Numbered from the stretch's first letter, positions 27,146-34,115 are shown. The stretch is 35,247 bases of DNA from Taibaiella sp. (GCA_021740995.1 JAIOYR010000037.1:1-35247); one strand, 5' to 3'. Numbers and translations are program-made. The notes: generated by a model from the letters alone, not told the origin.

Positions 27146-27169
27146 TATCGCATCACGCAAATAAGACTG

Positions 27170-27177
27170 CAAATATA
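27170..27177 (-). promoter_or_regulatory. Candidate -7 promoter box of the uptake operon
   Basis: On the minus strand TATATTTG matches TAnnTTTG and lies 24 bases before the GTG at 27145. It is the first promoter-like site upstream of the three-gene operon. No TTG stands at the ideal -33 spacing (nearest is 28 bases away). Confidence 0.4.
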
Positions 27178-27214
27178 CTTTAGATAATTCAGAACGATGG
27201 AAAGGCAAAAGAAT

Positions 27215-27472
27215 CTACTCATATACATTTTTCCTATCACCAATATTCCGGATACTCACAATCCTAATCTCATCATCTATATGATAGACAATTCTATAAT
27301 CACCTACCCTAATTCGCCATAGACTCTCTTTGCTACCTTTCAGTTTTAAACACCCTGTAGGACGAGGGTCTTCAGATAGACTTTGAATAGCTATAGTTAT
27401 TCTTGTAACTACGGCATTGGGGAAAATTTTTAACTCCTTTAATGCCTCTTTCTTTATTACTATACTATACAT
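27215..27472 (-). CDS. RelE/ParE-family toxin
   Basis: An 85-residue toxin beginning 'MYSIVIKKEALKELKIFP'. The conserved RelE core 'RIRVGDYRIVYHIDDE' and the end 'IVSIRNIGDRKNVYE' carry the basic residues (Arg, Arg, Lys/Arg, Tyr) that act in ribosome-dependent mRNA cleavage by RelE. The frame extends 15 codons upstream, but the ATG at 27472 shares one base with the antitoxin stop (TGATG), the normal coupled arrangement, so this start is used. The antitoxin gene comes first, as in most RelBE-type modules. Confidence 0.88.
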   Translation of the reverse strand: MYSIVIKKEALKELKIFPNAVVTRITIAIQSLSEDPRPTGCLKLKGSKESLWRIRVGDYRIVYHIDDEIRIVSIRNIGDRKNVYE

Positions 27473-27666
27473 CACAACTTTCCCGCTTTTGCAAGTTGCT
27501 TTTTGGCTTCTTCCCAACTTACATCTTCATCATCAGCCCTGCTTTCCGCTATTATAATATCCAGCAAATCTTCGATAGCATGCCTTTGCCTGCCCAGCGT
27601 TTTCAGATCTATCTGAACCGCTAGTTTTTCGTTATTTTCATTTGTAACAAAACTTACCCCTTTCAT
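27472..27666 (-). CDS. Antitoxin of RelE-type module
   Basis: A 64-residue protein, 'MKGVSFVTNENNEKLAVQID' then an acidic C-terminal half ('LLDIIIAESRADDEDVSWEE'). The short N-terminal strand, 'AV.I.L' segment and charged toxin-wrapping tail are the layout of small antitoxins paired with RelE toxins. It overlaps the toxin start by one base. The call rests mainly on its position and size. Confidence 0.75.
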   Translation of the reverse strand: MKGVSFVTNENNEKLAVQIDLKTLGRQRHAIEDLLDIIIAESRADDEDVSWEEAKKQLAKAGKL

Positions 27667-27680
27667 TGTTGTTCTTTTAT

Positions 27681-27688
27681 CAAAGCTA
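27681..27688 (-). promoter_or_regulatory. Candidate -7 promoter box of the first toxin-antitoxin operon
   Basis: On the minus strand TAGCTTTG fits TAnnTTTG and ends 14 bases before the antitoxin ATG, giving a very short leader. The -33 part is not convincing. Confidence 0.4.
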
Positions 27689-27873
27689 CGAAATTTGACA
27701 ATAATTGCATATTACTAATGTTCCTCACTGTGGCAAACACGTCAAAATCAGCAGCAGCGACAAAAAATGATTGTTATCAGTAGATAGGAGCTTTGTGAAC
27801 CTTTATTTTAGACTGTCATCTTTCATAAATGATGTTTCATAACACAAACTTTGTGTCCCTTGTGCCCTTAGAC

Positions 27874-27888
27874 TGCCTGCCGCAGGCA
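27874..27888. repeat. Short GC-rich palindrome (TGCCTGC-C-GCAGGCA)
   Basis: Seven-base arms around one central base in an otherwise AT-rich spacer. It looks like one copy of a dispersed intergenic repeat; no second copy was seen in this window. Confidence 0.45.
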
Positions 27889-28009
27889 GGTGGTGAACTT
27901 TCCCTCTTATTGTTTCTGAATTTCTGTGTTTTAGGATCAATATTCCAATTATGAGTTTGCCCTGCATTCCTCCCTTACCCGCACTTCTGAAAAGTTTAAA
28001 GCTTTTGTT

Positions 28010-28017
28010 TACATTTG
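28010..28017 (+). promoter_or_regulatory. Candidate -7 promoter box of the glycan cassette
   Basis: TACATTTG matches TAnnTTTG, 102 bases before the first gene of the cassette. No well-placed TTG is present at -33. Confidence 0.3.
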
Positions 28018-28119
28018 TAGGGCTTTTGGTACTATCATCGTCATATACATACCAATAGATAACATATCAAATCCCGTATCAGCAATAACAGCACCAAAGA
28101 CAAACAAAAAGCAATACAG

Positions 28120-28821
28120 ATGAAAAAAGTGGCTATTGTTCAGAGTAATTACATAGCATGGAAGGGGTACTTCGATATGATAAGAATGGTTGATGAGTTT
28201 ATACTCTATGACGATGTGCAATATACCCGCAGAGACTGGCGAAACAGAAACAAAATAAAAACACCCAATGGCCTGCTGTGGCTCACCATTCCGGTAGATG
28301 TGAAGGGCAAGTATCACCAGAAAATAAACGAAACACTGATATCGGAGCCTAAGTGGGCAAAAGACCATTGGGCTACCATCACCCAGTTTTACAGTAAAAC
28401 AAAGTTTTTCAAAGACTACAAAGCAGTTTTTGAAGACTTTTACATGAATGTAACCGAAACACACCTTAGTCAGGTCAATTATCAGTTGATGACCATCATC
28501 AACAATATTCTGGGTATCACCACCAAGCTTTCATGGTCTGGCGATTATACACTGGTAGATGGGCAAACAGAACGGCTGCTGAGTTTGGTCCAGCAGGCCA
28601 ATGGCACTGAGTACATATCTGGTCCTCTGGCAAAAGACTATCTGGACGAAAGCATGTTTAATGATGTAGGCATTAAAGTATCATGGATGGAGTATTCGGG
28701 CTATCCCGAGTATACACAGCTTTACCCGCCCTTTGAGCATGGCGTATCTGTTTTAGACCTCATATTCAACGAAGGACCGGAAGCAATTAACTTTATCATC
28801 AGAGACAAAAAAGCAGAATAA
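28120..28821 (+). CDS. WbqC-like family protein
   Basis: A 233-residue cytoplasmic protein of the WbqC-like family. It begins 'KKVAIVQSNYIAWKGYFDMI' and continues 'EFILYDDVQYTRRDWRNRNK', both hallmark segments; 'YISGPLAKDYLDESMF' is a further conserved block. WbqC-like genes occur in O-antigen and capsule loci and are thought to act in modifying an amino sugar, but the reaction is not settled. It opens a five-gene plus-strand cassette; the next gene starts 11 bases later. No signal peptide or membrane helix is present. Confidence 0.9.
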   Translation: MKKVAIVQSNYIAWKGYFDMIRMVDEFILYDDVQYTRRDWRNRNKIKTPNGLLWLTIPVDVKGKYHQKINETLISEPKWAKDHWATITQFYSKTKFFKDYKAVFEDFYMNVTETHLSQVNYQLMTIINNILGITTKLSWSGDYTLVDGQTERLLSLVQQANGTEYISGPLAKDYLDESMFNDVGIKVSWMEYSGYPEYTQLYPPFEHGVSVLDLIFNEGPEAINFIIRDKKAE

Positions 28822-28832
28822 CATTTCATACT

Positions 28833-29498
28833 ATGAGCAAAGAGAAAATTGTAGTTTTTGGAACCGGCGAAACCGCACAAATCGCCAACTACTATTTTGA
28901 TATAGATAGCAATTACGAGGTGGTGGCATTCGCAGTAGATGCAGCCTACCTTACAGAAAACCAATTTGAAGGCAAACCATTGGTAGCATTCGAAGAGGTA
29001 ACCACATTATACCCACCAGCAGAATATAAGATGTTTGTGGCACTGAGCTACCCGCAAATGAACAAGCTGCGGGAGGCAAAATACCACGAGGCAAAAAGAA
29101 AGGGCTATACACTGGTAAGCTATGTAAGCAGCCACTGCACCTATCTCTCCCAATACCCATGTGGTGATAACTGCTTTATTTTCGAAGACAATACCATACA
29201 GCCTTTTGTAAAGATTGGCAACAATGTAGTGTTGTGGAGCGGCAACCACATCGGTCATCACTCGGTAATAAAGGACCACAACTTCATCAGCTCGCATGTA
29301 GTAGTTTCCGGCCATTGTACCATAGAGAGCTACTGCTTTCTGGGGGTCAACAGCACACTGGCGCATCAGGTAACTGTGGCTACCGAAACCCTGCTGGGAG
29401 CAGGCGTGGTCATGTCTAAAAACACAGAAGCCGGCAGAATATATGTGCCACCACGTCCCGTGATGTTGGAGAAAAGAAGCAACGAAATAACTTTGTAA
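28833..29498 (+). CDS. NeuD/PglD-like sugar O- or N-acyltransferase (left-handed beta-helix)
   Basis: A 221-residue protein. An N-terminal Rossmann-like PglD_N domain (about 1-90; 'KIVVFGTGETAQIANYYFD') is followed by a left-handed parallel beta-helix of hexapeptide repeats (about 105-210; 'GDNCFIFEDNTIQPFVKIGN', 'HNFISSHVVVSGHCTIESYC'). 'GNHIGHHSVI' gives the catalytic-type histidines. Relatives acetylate UDP-4-amino sugars (PglD) or sialic acids (NeuD). With a WecE aminotransferase in the same cassette, N-acylation of a 4-amino-6-deoxyhexose is a plausible reaction. It is separated from its neighbours by 11 and 38 bases. Confidence 0.88.
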   Translation: MSKEKIVVFGTGETAQIANYYFDIDSNYEVVAFAVDAAYLTENQFEGKPLVAFEEVTTLYPPAEYKMFVALSYPQMNKLREAKYHEAKRKGYTLVSYVSSHCTYLSQYPCGDNCFIFEDNTIQPFVKIGNNVVLWSGNHIGHHSVIKDHNFISSHVVVSGHCTIESYCFLGVNSTLAHQVTVATETLLGAGVVMSKNTEAGRIYVPPRPVMLEKRSNEITL

Positions 29499-29536
29499 TA
29501 GCATCGAAAACAACTTCTTATTATCTAAGCACCTAC

Positions 29537-30481
29537 ATGAGCCATACCCCACTGATATCAGTAGTCAGCCCGGTTTACAAAGCAGGGAAAATAGTTCCGG
29601 AACTAATAAGACGGATAACAGAAGAGGTATCTCTGATAACTACTGATTTTGAGATAATACTGGTAGAAGACGGCAGTCCAGACAACTCTTGGGAGATGAT
29701 TGCGGAAGGATGCCGCAAAGACAAACGGGTCAAAGGCATAAAACTGAGCAGAAACTTTGGTCAACACCACGCTATCACAGCCGGCATAGAGTTGGCTAAA
29801 GGCGACTATGTAGTGGTGATGGACTGCGACCTGCAGGACGACCCGGTATACATAAAGACTCTATATGCTCAGGCACAAGCCGGCTACGACATAGTATACA
29901 CCCAGAAAAAGCAACGTAAACACAGCTTCTGGAAAAACCTTACGGCCAATATCTTCAACCGCATTTTCAACTACCTGGTAGACAATAAAAACTGGAAAGG
30001 CAGCGGCAGCGTAGGCTCCTATAGTATGCTCTCCAGAAAGGTGGTCAATGCCTTTTGCAGCTTTTCAGATTATCAGCGCCACTACCTCAATGTACTGCGG
30101 TGGCTGGGATTCAACAGCACCTATGTAGAGATAGAGCACCGGGAGCGCTACGAAGGCAAAAGCAGTTACACACTGTCAAAGCTGCTCATACATGCACTCA
30201 ACGGCATCACCTCGCAGTCTGATAAACTGCTGCGTATCAATGTAATGATAGGCATCATTCTATCGCTGCTCACCTTTCTGTCTATACTGGTAATAATAGT
30301 ATTGTACTTCACCAATGGTTTTATGTCGGGCTGGGCAAGCCTTATTACCATTATCCTTTTTTCTACCGGCATACTGCTTACCAGTATTGGCATTTCCGGC
30401 ATATACATTGGCAAGACATTTGAGCAGTCTAAGAACAGACCCAAGTATATCATAGATATATTCTTAAACGAAGAAAAATAA
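29537..30481 (+). CDS. GT2 glycosyltransferase, polyprenyl-phosphate sugar synthase type (GtrB/DPM1-like)
   Basis: A 314-residue family 2 glycosyltransferase. The nucleotide-sugar fold shows 'ISVVSPVYKAGKIVPELI', the Asp pair region 'LVEDGSPDN' (42-50) and the metal-binding 'DCDLQDDP' (96-103). 'HRERYEGKSSYTLSKL' is the conserved block found before the membrane part of GtrB/ArnC-type enzymes. Two helices near the C-terminus (about 235-258 and 268-292) anchor it in the inner membrane. Relatives move a sugar from a nucleotide to undecaprenyl phosphate. It most likely lipid-links the sugar made by the neighbouring enzymes; the actual sugar is unknown. Confidence 0.92.
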   Translation: MSHTPLISVVSPVYKAGKIVPELIRRITEEVSLITTDFEIILVEDGSPDNSWEMIAEGCRKDKRVKGIKLSRNFGQHHAITAGIELAKGDYVVVMDCDLQDDPVYIKTLYAQAQAGYDIVYTQKKQRKHSFWKNLTANIFNRIFNYLVDNKNWKGSGSVGSYSMLSRKVVNAFCSFSDYQRHYLNVLRWLGFNSTYVEIEHRERYEGKSSYTLSKLLIHALNGITSQSDKLLRINVMIGIILSLLTFLSILVIIVLYFTNGFMSGWASLITIILFSTGILLTSIGISGIYIGKTFEQSKNRPKYIIDIFLNEEK

Positions 30482-30496
30482 ACGAGCATATACAGC

Positions 30497-31411
30497 ATGA
30501 AATGGAGAAAAATTAAGCACGTTTTTGGTGCAGATAACAATAACGAATGGATGGTAACTCATGGTGGCAATCCTTTTGCAGAGCAGCTTACCGAAGATGT
30601 GTATCGTGTATACTGCACCACCCGCGATAAAAATAACAGATCATTCATCATCTATGTAGATGTTGATTTTGCCGATGACTTTAAGGTGATCAACGTTTCT
30701 GAAAAGCCCGTTATAAGCCCCGGCGAACCCGGACTGTATGACGACAGCGGCGCCGTAATGGGCTACCTGCTGAATGTAAACGGCAAAAAACATATTTACT
30801 ACCTTGCCTGGAACCTCAAGGTAACAGTGCCATGGCTCAACACCATAGGTCTGGCAATACAAAACGAGGCTACTGGCGACTTTGAGAAATTCAGCCGTGT
30901 ACCCATGATGGACAGAAGCAATGAAGACCCCTTCACTATCTCCTACCCTTCTATACTTTTCGACAAGGGTAAGTACCGCATGTGGTATGGCTCTAACCTC
31001 AAGTGGGGAAAGATACAGGACGATATGGACCATATCTTTAAGTATGCCGAAAGCGATGATGCCATACACTGGCACAGAACCAATAAAATACATGTAGGGC
31101 TGGAGCACCCCAATGAATATGCCCTCTCAAAACCCTTTGTACGAAAGACCGGCGACCTCTACCAGATGTGGTATTCATACAGAGCCAATGGAGACATCAC
31201 CACCTACAGAATAGGTTATGCCGAATCGAACGATGGTGATACATGGGTGCGCAAGGATGATCAGGCAGGTATAGATGTATCTGACAGCGGCTGGGACAGC
31301 GAGATGATTTGTTACCCCTTCGTCATGGACCACAAAGGGAAACGCTACATGCTCTACAACGGCAACGGATATGGCAAGACAGGCTTCGGCGTGGCTGTAC
31401 TCGAAAACTAA
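30497..31411 (+). CDS. Five-bladed beta-propeller protein (GH43/GH32-like), apparently cytoplasmic
   Basis: A 304-residue protein with repeated propeller-blade sequences typical of the GH43/GH32/GH62 superfamily: 'PFAEQLTEDVYRVYCTTRDK', 'SYPSILFDKGKYRMWYGSNL', 'PFVRKTGDLYQMWYSYRA', 'ICYPFVMDHKGKRYMLYNGN'. Acidic residues stand at blade starts (Asp42/43 region and 'DSGWDSEMICYP'), but I cannot assign a catalytic triad. There is no signal peptide, unusual for a polysaccharide-degrading GH43. It is embedded between a glycosyltransferase and an aminotransferase (15 and 26 bases apart), so a role in handling a sugar or lipid-linked intermediate inside the cell is more likely than degradation. Confidence 0.75.
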   Translation: MKWRKIKHVFGADNNNEWMVTHGGNPFAEQLTEDVYRVYCTTRDKNNRSFIIYVDVDFADDFKVINVSEKPVISPGEPGLYDDSGAVMGYLLNVNGKKHIYYLAWNLKVTVPWLNTIGLAIQNEATGDFEKFSRVPMMDRSNEDPFTISYPSILFDKGKYRMWYGSNLKWGKIQDDMDHIFKYAESDDAIHWHRTNKIHVGLEHPNEYALSKPFVRKTGDLYQMWYSYRANGDITTYRIGYAESNDGDTWVRKDDQAGIDVSDSGWDSEMICYPFVMDHKGKRYMLYNGNGYGKTGFGVAVLEN

Positions 31412-31437
31412 ACACTTACTACAACACTCATTTTTTT

Positions 31438-32580
31438 ATGGAGCATATAGGCTTTAATGTACCCTACTTCACCGGCAAGGAAACACACTATATATATCAG
31501 GCTGTCCTGAACCGCAAAATATCAGGCGATGGCAAGTACACCAAACTCTGCCACAAGTTTTTCGAGGAGCGTTTTGGCTTTCTCAAGTGCCTGCTCACAA
31601 CCTCCTGCACCGATGCGCTGGAAATGGCCGCCCTGCTGCTCAACATAAAAGAAGGTGATGAAGTAATAATGCCGTCTTATACATTTGTCTCTACCTCCAA
31701 TGCCTTTGCACTGCGTGGTGCTAAGATTGTATTTTGCGATAGCCGCCCGGACCACCCCGGCATAGATGAAGACATGATAGAGTCGCTCGTCACAGACCGC
31801 ACACGGGCTATAGTACCCGTACACTATGCCGGCATAGCCTGCGATATGGACAAGATAATGGCGATAGCCAAAAAGTACAATCTCTTTGTGATAGAAGATG
31901 CCGCACAGGCCATAGATAGTTACTACACCGGTGCCGATGGCATCAAACGCCCGCTGGGCTCCATAGGTCATTTGGCAGCGTTCTCTTTTCACGAAACGAA
32001 AAATATCATGTCGGGCGAAGGGGGAATGTTGGTAATAAATGACGAACGATACATAGAGCGTGCGGAGATTATAAGAGAAAAAGGAACCAACAGGAGTCAG
32101 TTTTTCAGAGGCGAGGTAGACAAATATGGCTGGGTAGATATAGGTAGCTCTTTCCTGCCGTCCGATATTATTGCCGCCTTCCTGTATGCCCAGCTCGAAA
32201 ACCTGGACGACATACAGCAGAAGCGCAGGCAGATATGGGAAGCCTATTATGAAGGGCTGAAGCCCCTGGCAGACAGCGGGCATTTCACACTACCCGTAAT
32301 ACCGGAATATGCCACCAACAACAGCCACATGTTCTACCTCGTATTCGACAATATAGAGAGCAGAACCAAGGCTATAGACTGGCTCAAGCAACACAATATC
32401 AATGCAGTCTTTCACTACATAAGCCTGCACAACAGCCCATACTACACATCACGATATGATGGTGGCGACCTACCCCAAACAGACCGCTATACCGACTGCC
32501 TGCTGCGTCTGCCTATGTATTATGACCTGAACCCTCAAATAGTTATCGACACTTTGAAGAAGTTTTATCAGCCTGAGTAG
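31438..32580 (+). CDS. wecE: dTDP-4-amino-4,6-dideoxygalactose transaminase (WecE/RffA type)
   Basis: A 380-residue PLP enzyme of the DegT/DnrJ/EryC1/StrS family. It starts 'IGFNVPYFTGKETHYIYQAV', the WecE-specific N-terminus, and contains 'VIMPSYTFVSTSNAFALRGA', 'VIEDAAQAID' (Asp154 contacts the PLP nitrogen) and the Schiff-base lysine Lys188 in 'FHETKNIMSGEGG'. The enzyme adds the amino group to C4 of a dTDP-4-keto-6-deoxyhexose, using glutamate. The frame is open from 31309 but the ATG at 31438, after an AT-rich spacer, matches the family. It is the last gene of the cassette; the dTDP-glucose genes (rmlA, rmlB) are not in the window. Confidence 0.93.
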   Translation: MEHIGFNVPYFTGKETHYIYQAVLNRKISGDGKYTKLCHKFFEERFGFLKCLLTTSCTDALEMAALLLNIKEGDEVIMPSYTFVSTSNAFALRGAKIVFCDSRPDHPGIDEDMIESLVTDRTRAIVPVHYAGIACDMDKIMAIAKKYNLFVIEDAAQAIDSYYTGADGIKRPLGSIGHLAAFSFHETKNIMSGEGGMLVINDERYIERAEIIREKGTNRSQFFRGEVDKYGWVDIGSSFLPSDIIAAFLYAQLENLDDIQQKRRQIWEAYYEGLKPLADSGHFTLPVIPEYATNNSHMFYLVFDNIESRTKAIDWLKQHNINAVFHYISLHNSPYYTSRYDGGDLPQTDRYTDCLLRLPMYYDLNPQIVIDTLKKFYQPE

Positions 32581-32606
32581 TAGGTTGTTGCAATTGTTGG
32601 CTCTAT

Positions 32607-32690
32607 TCAGCCTTTGTCCACACAGTAGTGCGCCCCAGCATTGATATGCCTACATATCCCCTTACCTCCAGATGGTCGCCTTTGTGGGTT
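32607..32690 (-). pseudogene. 3'-end fragment of a DUF2147 gene (left copy of an 84-bp direct repeat)
   Basis: This stretch is identical to 34218-34301 at 82 of 84 positions. Read on the minus strand it encodes the last 28 residues of the DUF2147 protein ('HLEVRGYVGISMLGRTTVWT' then 'KAE') and has its own TAG stop (32603-32605) in place of the TAA of the intact gene. The similarity breaks abruptly at 32691, where palindromic repeats begin. It is a displaced gene end, either from a duplication or from insertion of an element at the gene's 3' end. Confidence 0.85.
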
Positions 32691-32698
32691 CCGTCGTA

Positions 32699-32734
32699 GC
32701 CGGGTCTTCCCGTTTTTACTACGGGAGACCCGGC
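32699..32734. repeat. GC-rich hairpin repeat, first copy
   Basis: GCCGGGTCTTCCCG (32699-32712) faces CGGGAGACCCGGC (32722-32734) with a nine-base loop and a single bulged base in the left arm. It abuts the DUF2147 fragment. The GGGTCT/AGACCC core recurs in the hairpin 75 bases to the right. Confidence 0.7.
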
Positions 32735-32772
32735 GCACATCAGGGCTTTGTAGCTGATGAATTTTTACTGAA

Positions 32773-32842
32773 CTTTTGTACCTTGATGCCAGTGGGTCTC
32801 CTGCAGAAAAAGCCGGAAGACCCGCCGAAGACAGTACAAAAG
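32773..32842. repeat. Nested palindrome, second hairpin element
   Basis: Outer arms CTTTTGTAC (32773-32781) and GTACAAAAG (32834-32842) are perfect inverted repeats. Inside, GGGTCTCCTGC and GCCGGAAGACCC form a second imperfect stem around AGAAAAA. The core shares GGGTCT/AGACCC with the neighbouring hairpin, so the two are probably copies of one REP-like family. Confidence 0.65.
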
Positions 32843-32936
32843 GTTTATTAGATTTGGTTATGTTGCTGTGACTAATATTACGTAAGCGAGACTTAAACCA
32901 GTGGGGGATTATTTGATATAAGTTCATTCAAAAAAA

Positions 32937-33503
32937 ATGAGAAATAAAATAGTTATTTTCTTTGTAGTCGTCTCTGGATTATTTTGGGGGTGCAACTCTT
33001 GCGATTGCAACGAAGGTATGGGAATTCAAGGTTTTTACATTTGTAGTAGAACAAAAGTGCCCGACAATGAATTTTTATGGATACTCAGCAGTAAGATATA
33101 TGTTCATGCGATGCTATTCGATTCTGTGGTATATATAAATAGTGATGAATGGTGGATTGATACTCCTAAAGACAATGTAGAATTGTTTATGGGTAAGAAC
33201 TGGGTGTCACCATGTAAAGATGACTATAGCTGTTTTGAAACAAGTGACAAGGTGACAATTGATAACTTTAATCACTATTTGGGGTCTGAAGCCCAATTGC
33301 CATTTGGTTGTTTTAATGGCTTGGATAACGATTGCTATTTTCGTCTTATGTCATCTCAAGAACCGATGTACAACTATAAACGCTTAGACAATGAAAATCA
33401 TAAATTGTCAATTAAAGGGAGAAAGTTGAGATTTTATACTAAAAGTGACTCGGTCCTCTATCTAAATGGAGTTAAGAAAGTAAGTATTTTTACAAATGAG
33501 TAG
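32937..33503 (+). CDS. Orphan AT-rich lipoprotein of unknown function
   Basis: A 188-residue protein not recognised as any family. The N-terminus 'MRNKIVIFFVVVSGLFWGC' is a lipoprotein signal with lipidation at Cys19, followed by 'NSCDCNEG'. The mature protein is rich in aromatic and acidic residues, with more cysteines at 'VSPCKDDYSCFE', 'PFGCFNGLDNDCYF'. Base composition is visibly lower in G+C than in nearby genes (20 G+C in its first 60 bases), and codon use favours A/T endings, suggesting recent acquisition. It lies inside the segment bracketed by the 84-bp repeats, next to a toxin-antitoxin pair. The start follows an A-rich run (AAAAAAA). Confidence 0.65.
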   Translation: MRNKIVIFFVVVSGLFWGCNSCDCNEGMGIQGFYICSRTKVPDNEFLWILSSKIYVHAMLFDSVVYINSDEWWIDTPKDNVELFMGKNWVSPCKDDYSCFETSDKVTIDNFNHYLGSEAQLPFGCFNGLDNDCYFRLMSSQEPMYNYKRLDNENHKLSIKGRKLRFYTKSDSVLYLNGVKKVSIFTNE

Positions 33504-33517
33504 TATTACACCACTCG

Positions 33518-33566
33518 TCCTCCTATGTTCGCAAGGAGGATACTACGGCTCAGCGTTAGCAACGCT
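33518..33566. repeat. Two adjacent hairpins between convergent genes
   Basis: TCCTCCT (33518-33524) pairs with AGGAGGA (33534-33540), and AGCGTT (33552-33557) with AACGCT (33561-33566). They sit between the convergent lipoprotein and toxin genes. No U-run follows, so a terminator is possible but not typical; the second also resembles intergenic 'AGCGTTAGCAACGCT' palindromes. Confidence 0.45.
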
Positions 33567-33579
33567 AGCATTAAACTCC

Positions 33580-33864
33580 CTACCCATAATTTCTTCTTCT
33601 TGTATCATACAGATTCAGGATAGTTACCTTATTTCCATTAACCTTATAATACATGCGGTTGTGCTTCGTAATGTAGATACCTCGTATATTTTTATGCTTG
33701 GATAAAGCTCCTATAAAGGGATGAAGTTCTAAAGACCTAATGCGGGTGTCGACTTTGATAACAAAGTCATCTGCTACCTTTTTCCCCCATTCTTTTTCCA
33801 GGTAATTCAGCACTTCAGTAAGCCTGTTAACGAACGCCTTATTTACTACAATTTTGTACGCCAT
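33580..33864 (-). CDS. RelE/ParE-family toxin (second module)
   Basis: A 94-residue ParE-like protein, 'KIVVNKAFVNRLTEVLNYLE' (two N-terminal helices), then 'IRSLELHPFIGALSKHKNIR' and the strand-rich end 'MYYKVNGNKVTILNLYDTRR'. The 'YY.V....V.IL.LYDTRR.P'-type ending is characteristic of the RelE/ParE superfamily in Bacteroidota. It overlaps the antitoxin gene by 19 bases. Its target (ribosome or gyrase) cannot be told from the sequence. Confidence 0.87.
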   Translation of the reverse strand: MAYKIVVNKAFVNRLTEVLNYLEKEWGKKVADDFVIKVDTRIRSLELHPFIGALSKHKNIRGIYITKHNRMYYKVNGNKVTILNLYDTRRRNYG

Positions 33865-34091
33865 CTTTCTGTAGCTTTCCTGTATTCGTCCAGAGAGATG
33901 GTGTCTTTATCAGTCGGTTCATTAGCAAGCGAAATCAATTCCTCAAGTTCGTACGAAGTCAAATCGTCTGTAATATCTGCATTGGTTTGCAAATGATACG
34001 ACAACTCCTCTTCAATCATGGTTAGGAGATTTTCGTCTTTGATTGCGCTTATTTGTTGTATCAGTTGTTGTTGTTTCTGCAATACAGTCAT
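33846..34091 (-). CDS. Antitoxin of the second toxin-antitoxin module
   Basis: An 81-residue protein, helical at the start ('MTVLQKQQQLIQQISAIKDE') and acidic in the second half ('TSYELEELISLANEPTDKDT'), ending in 'SLDEYRKATERWRTKL', the toxin-binding type of tail. It precedes and overlaps the ParE-like toxin. It has no obvious classical DNA-binding motif. A TATTTTTG -7-like box lies 17 bases before its ATG. Confidence 0.8.
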   Translation of the reverse strand: MTVLQKQQQLIQQISAIKDENLLTMIEEELSYHLQTNADITDDLTSYELEELISLANEPTDKDTISLDEYRKATERWRTKL

Positions 34092-34107
34092 ACAATTTTC
34101 TTTAACT

Positions 34108-34115
34108 CAAAAATA
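34108..34115 (-). promoter_or_regulatory. Candidate -7 promoter box of the second toxin-antitoxin module
   Basis: On the minus strand TATTTTTG fits TAnnTTTG, 17 bases before the antitoxin ATG. A TTG lies 24 bases upstream, slightly beyond the usual spacing. Confidence 0.4.

Larger units (their letters stand above)
27667..28119. other. Intergenic region between divergent toxin-antitoxin and glycan genes
   Basis: About 450 bases without a credible gene. It contains the toxin-antitoxin promoter on the left and a -7-like box (TACATTTG, 28010-28017) on the right. The middle (about 27840-27900) has 'CTTTGTGTCCCTTGTGCCCTTAG' style sequence and a CCTGCC/GGCAGG palindrome, both of a kind that recurs between genes in Bacteroidota genomes. 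Confidence 0.5.

Noticed and set aside
31522-32283. 253-codon open frame on the minus strand
   Set aside because: It lies entirely antisense to the wecE gene, whose protein is fully conserved; the antisense product shows no family sequence.
32607-32927. 106-codon minus-strand frame
   Set aside because: It crosses the hairpin repeats and reads the DUF2147 fragment in the wrong frame; composition (many Arg, Ser) is not protein-like.
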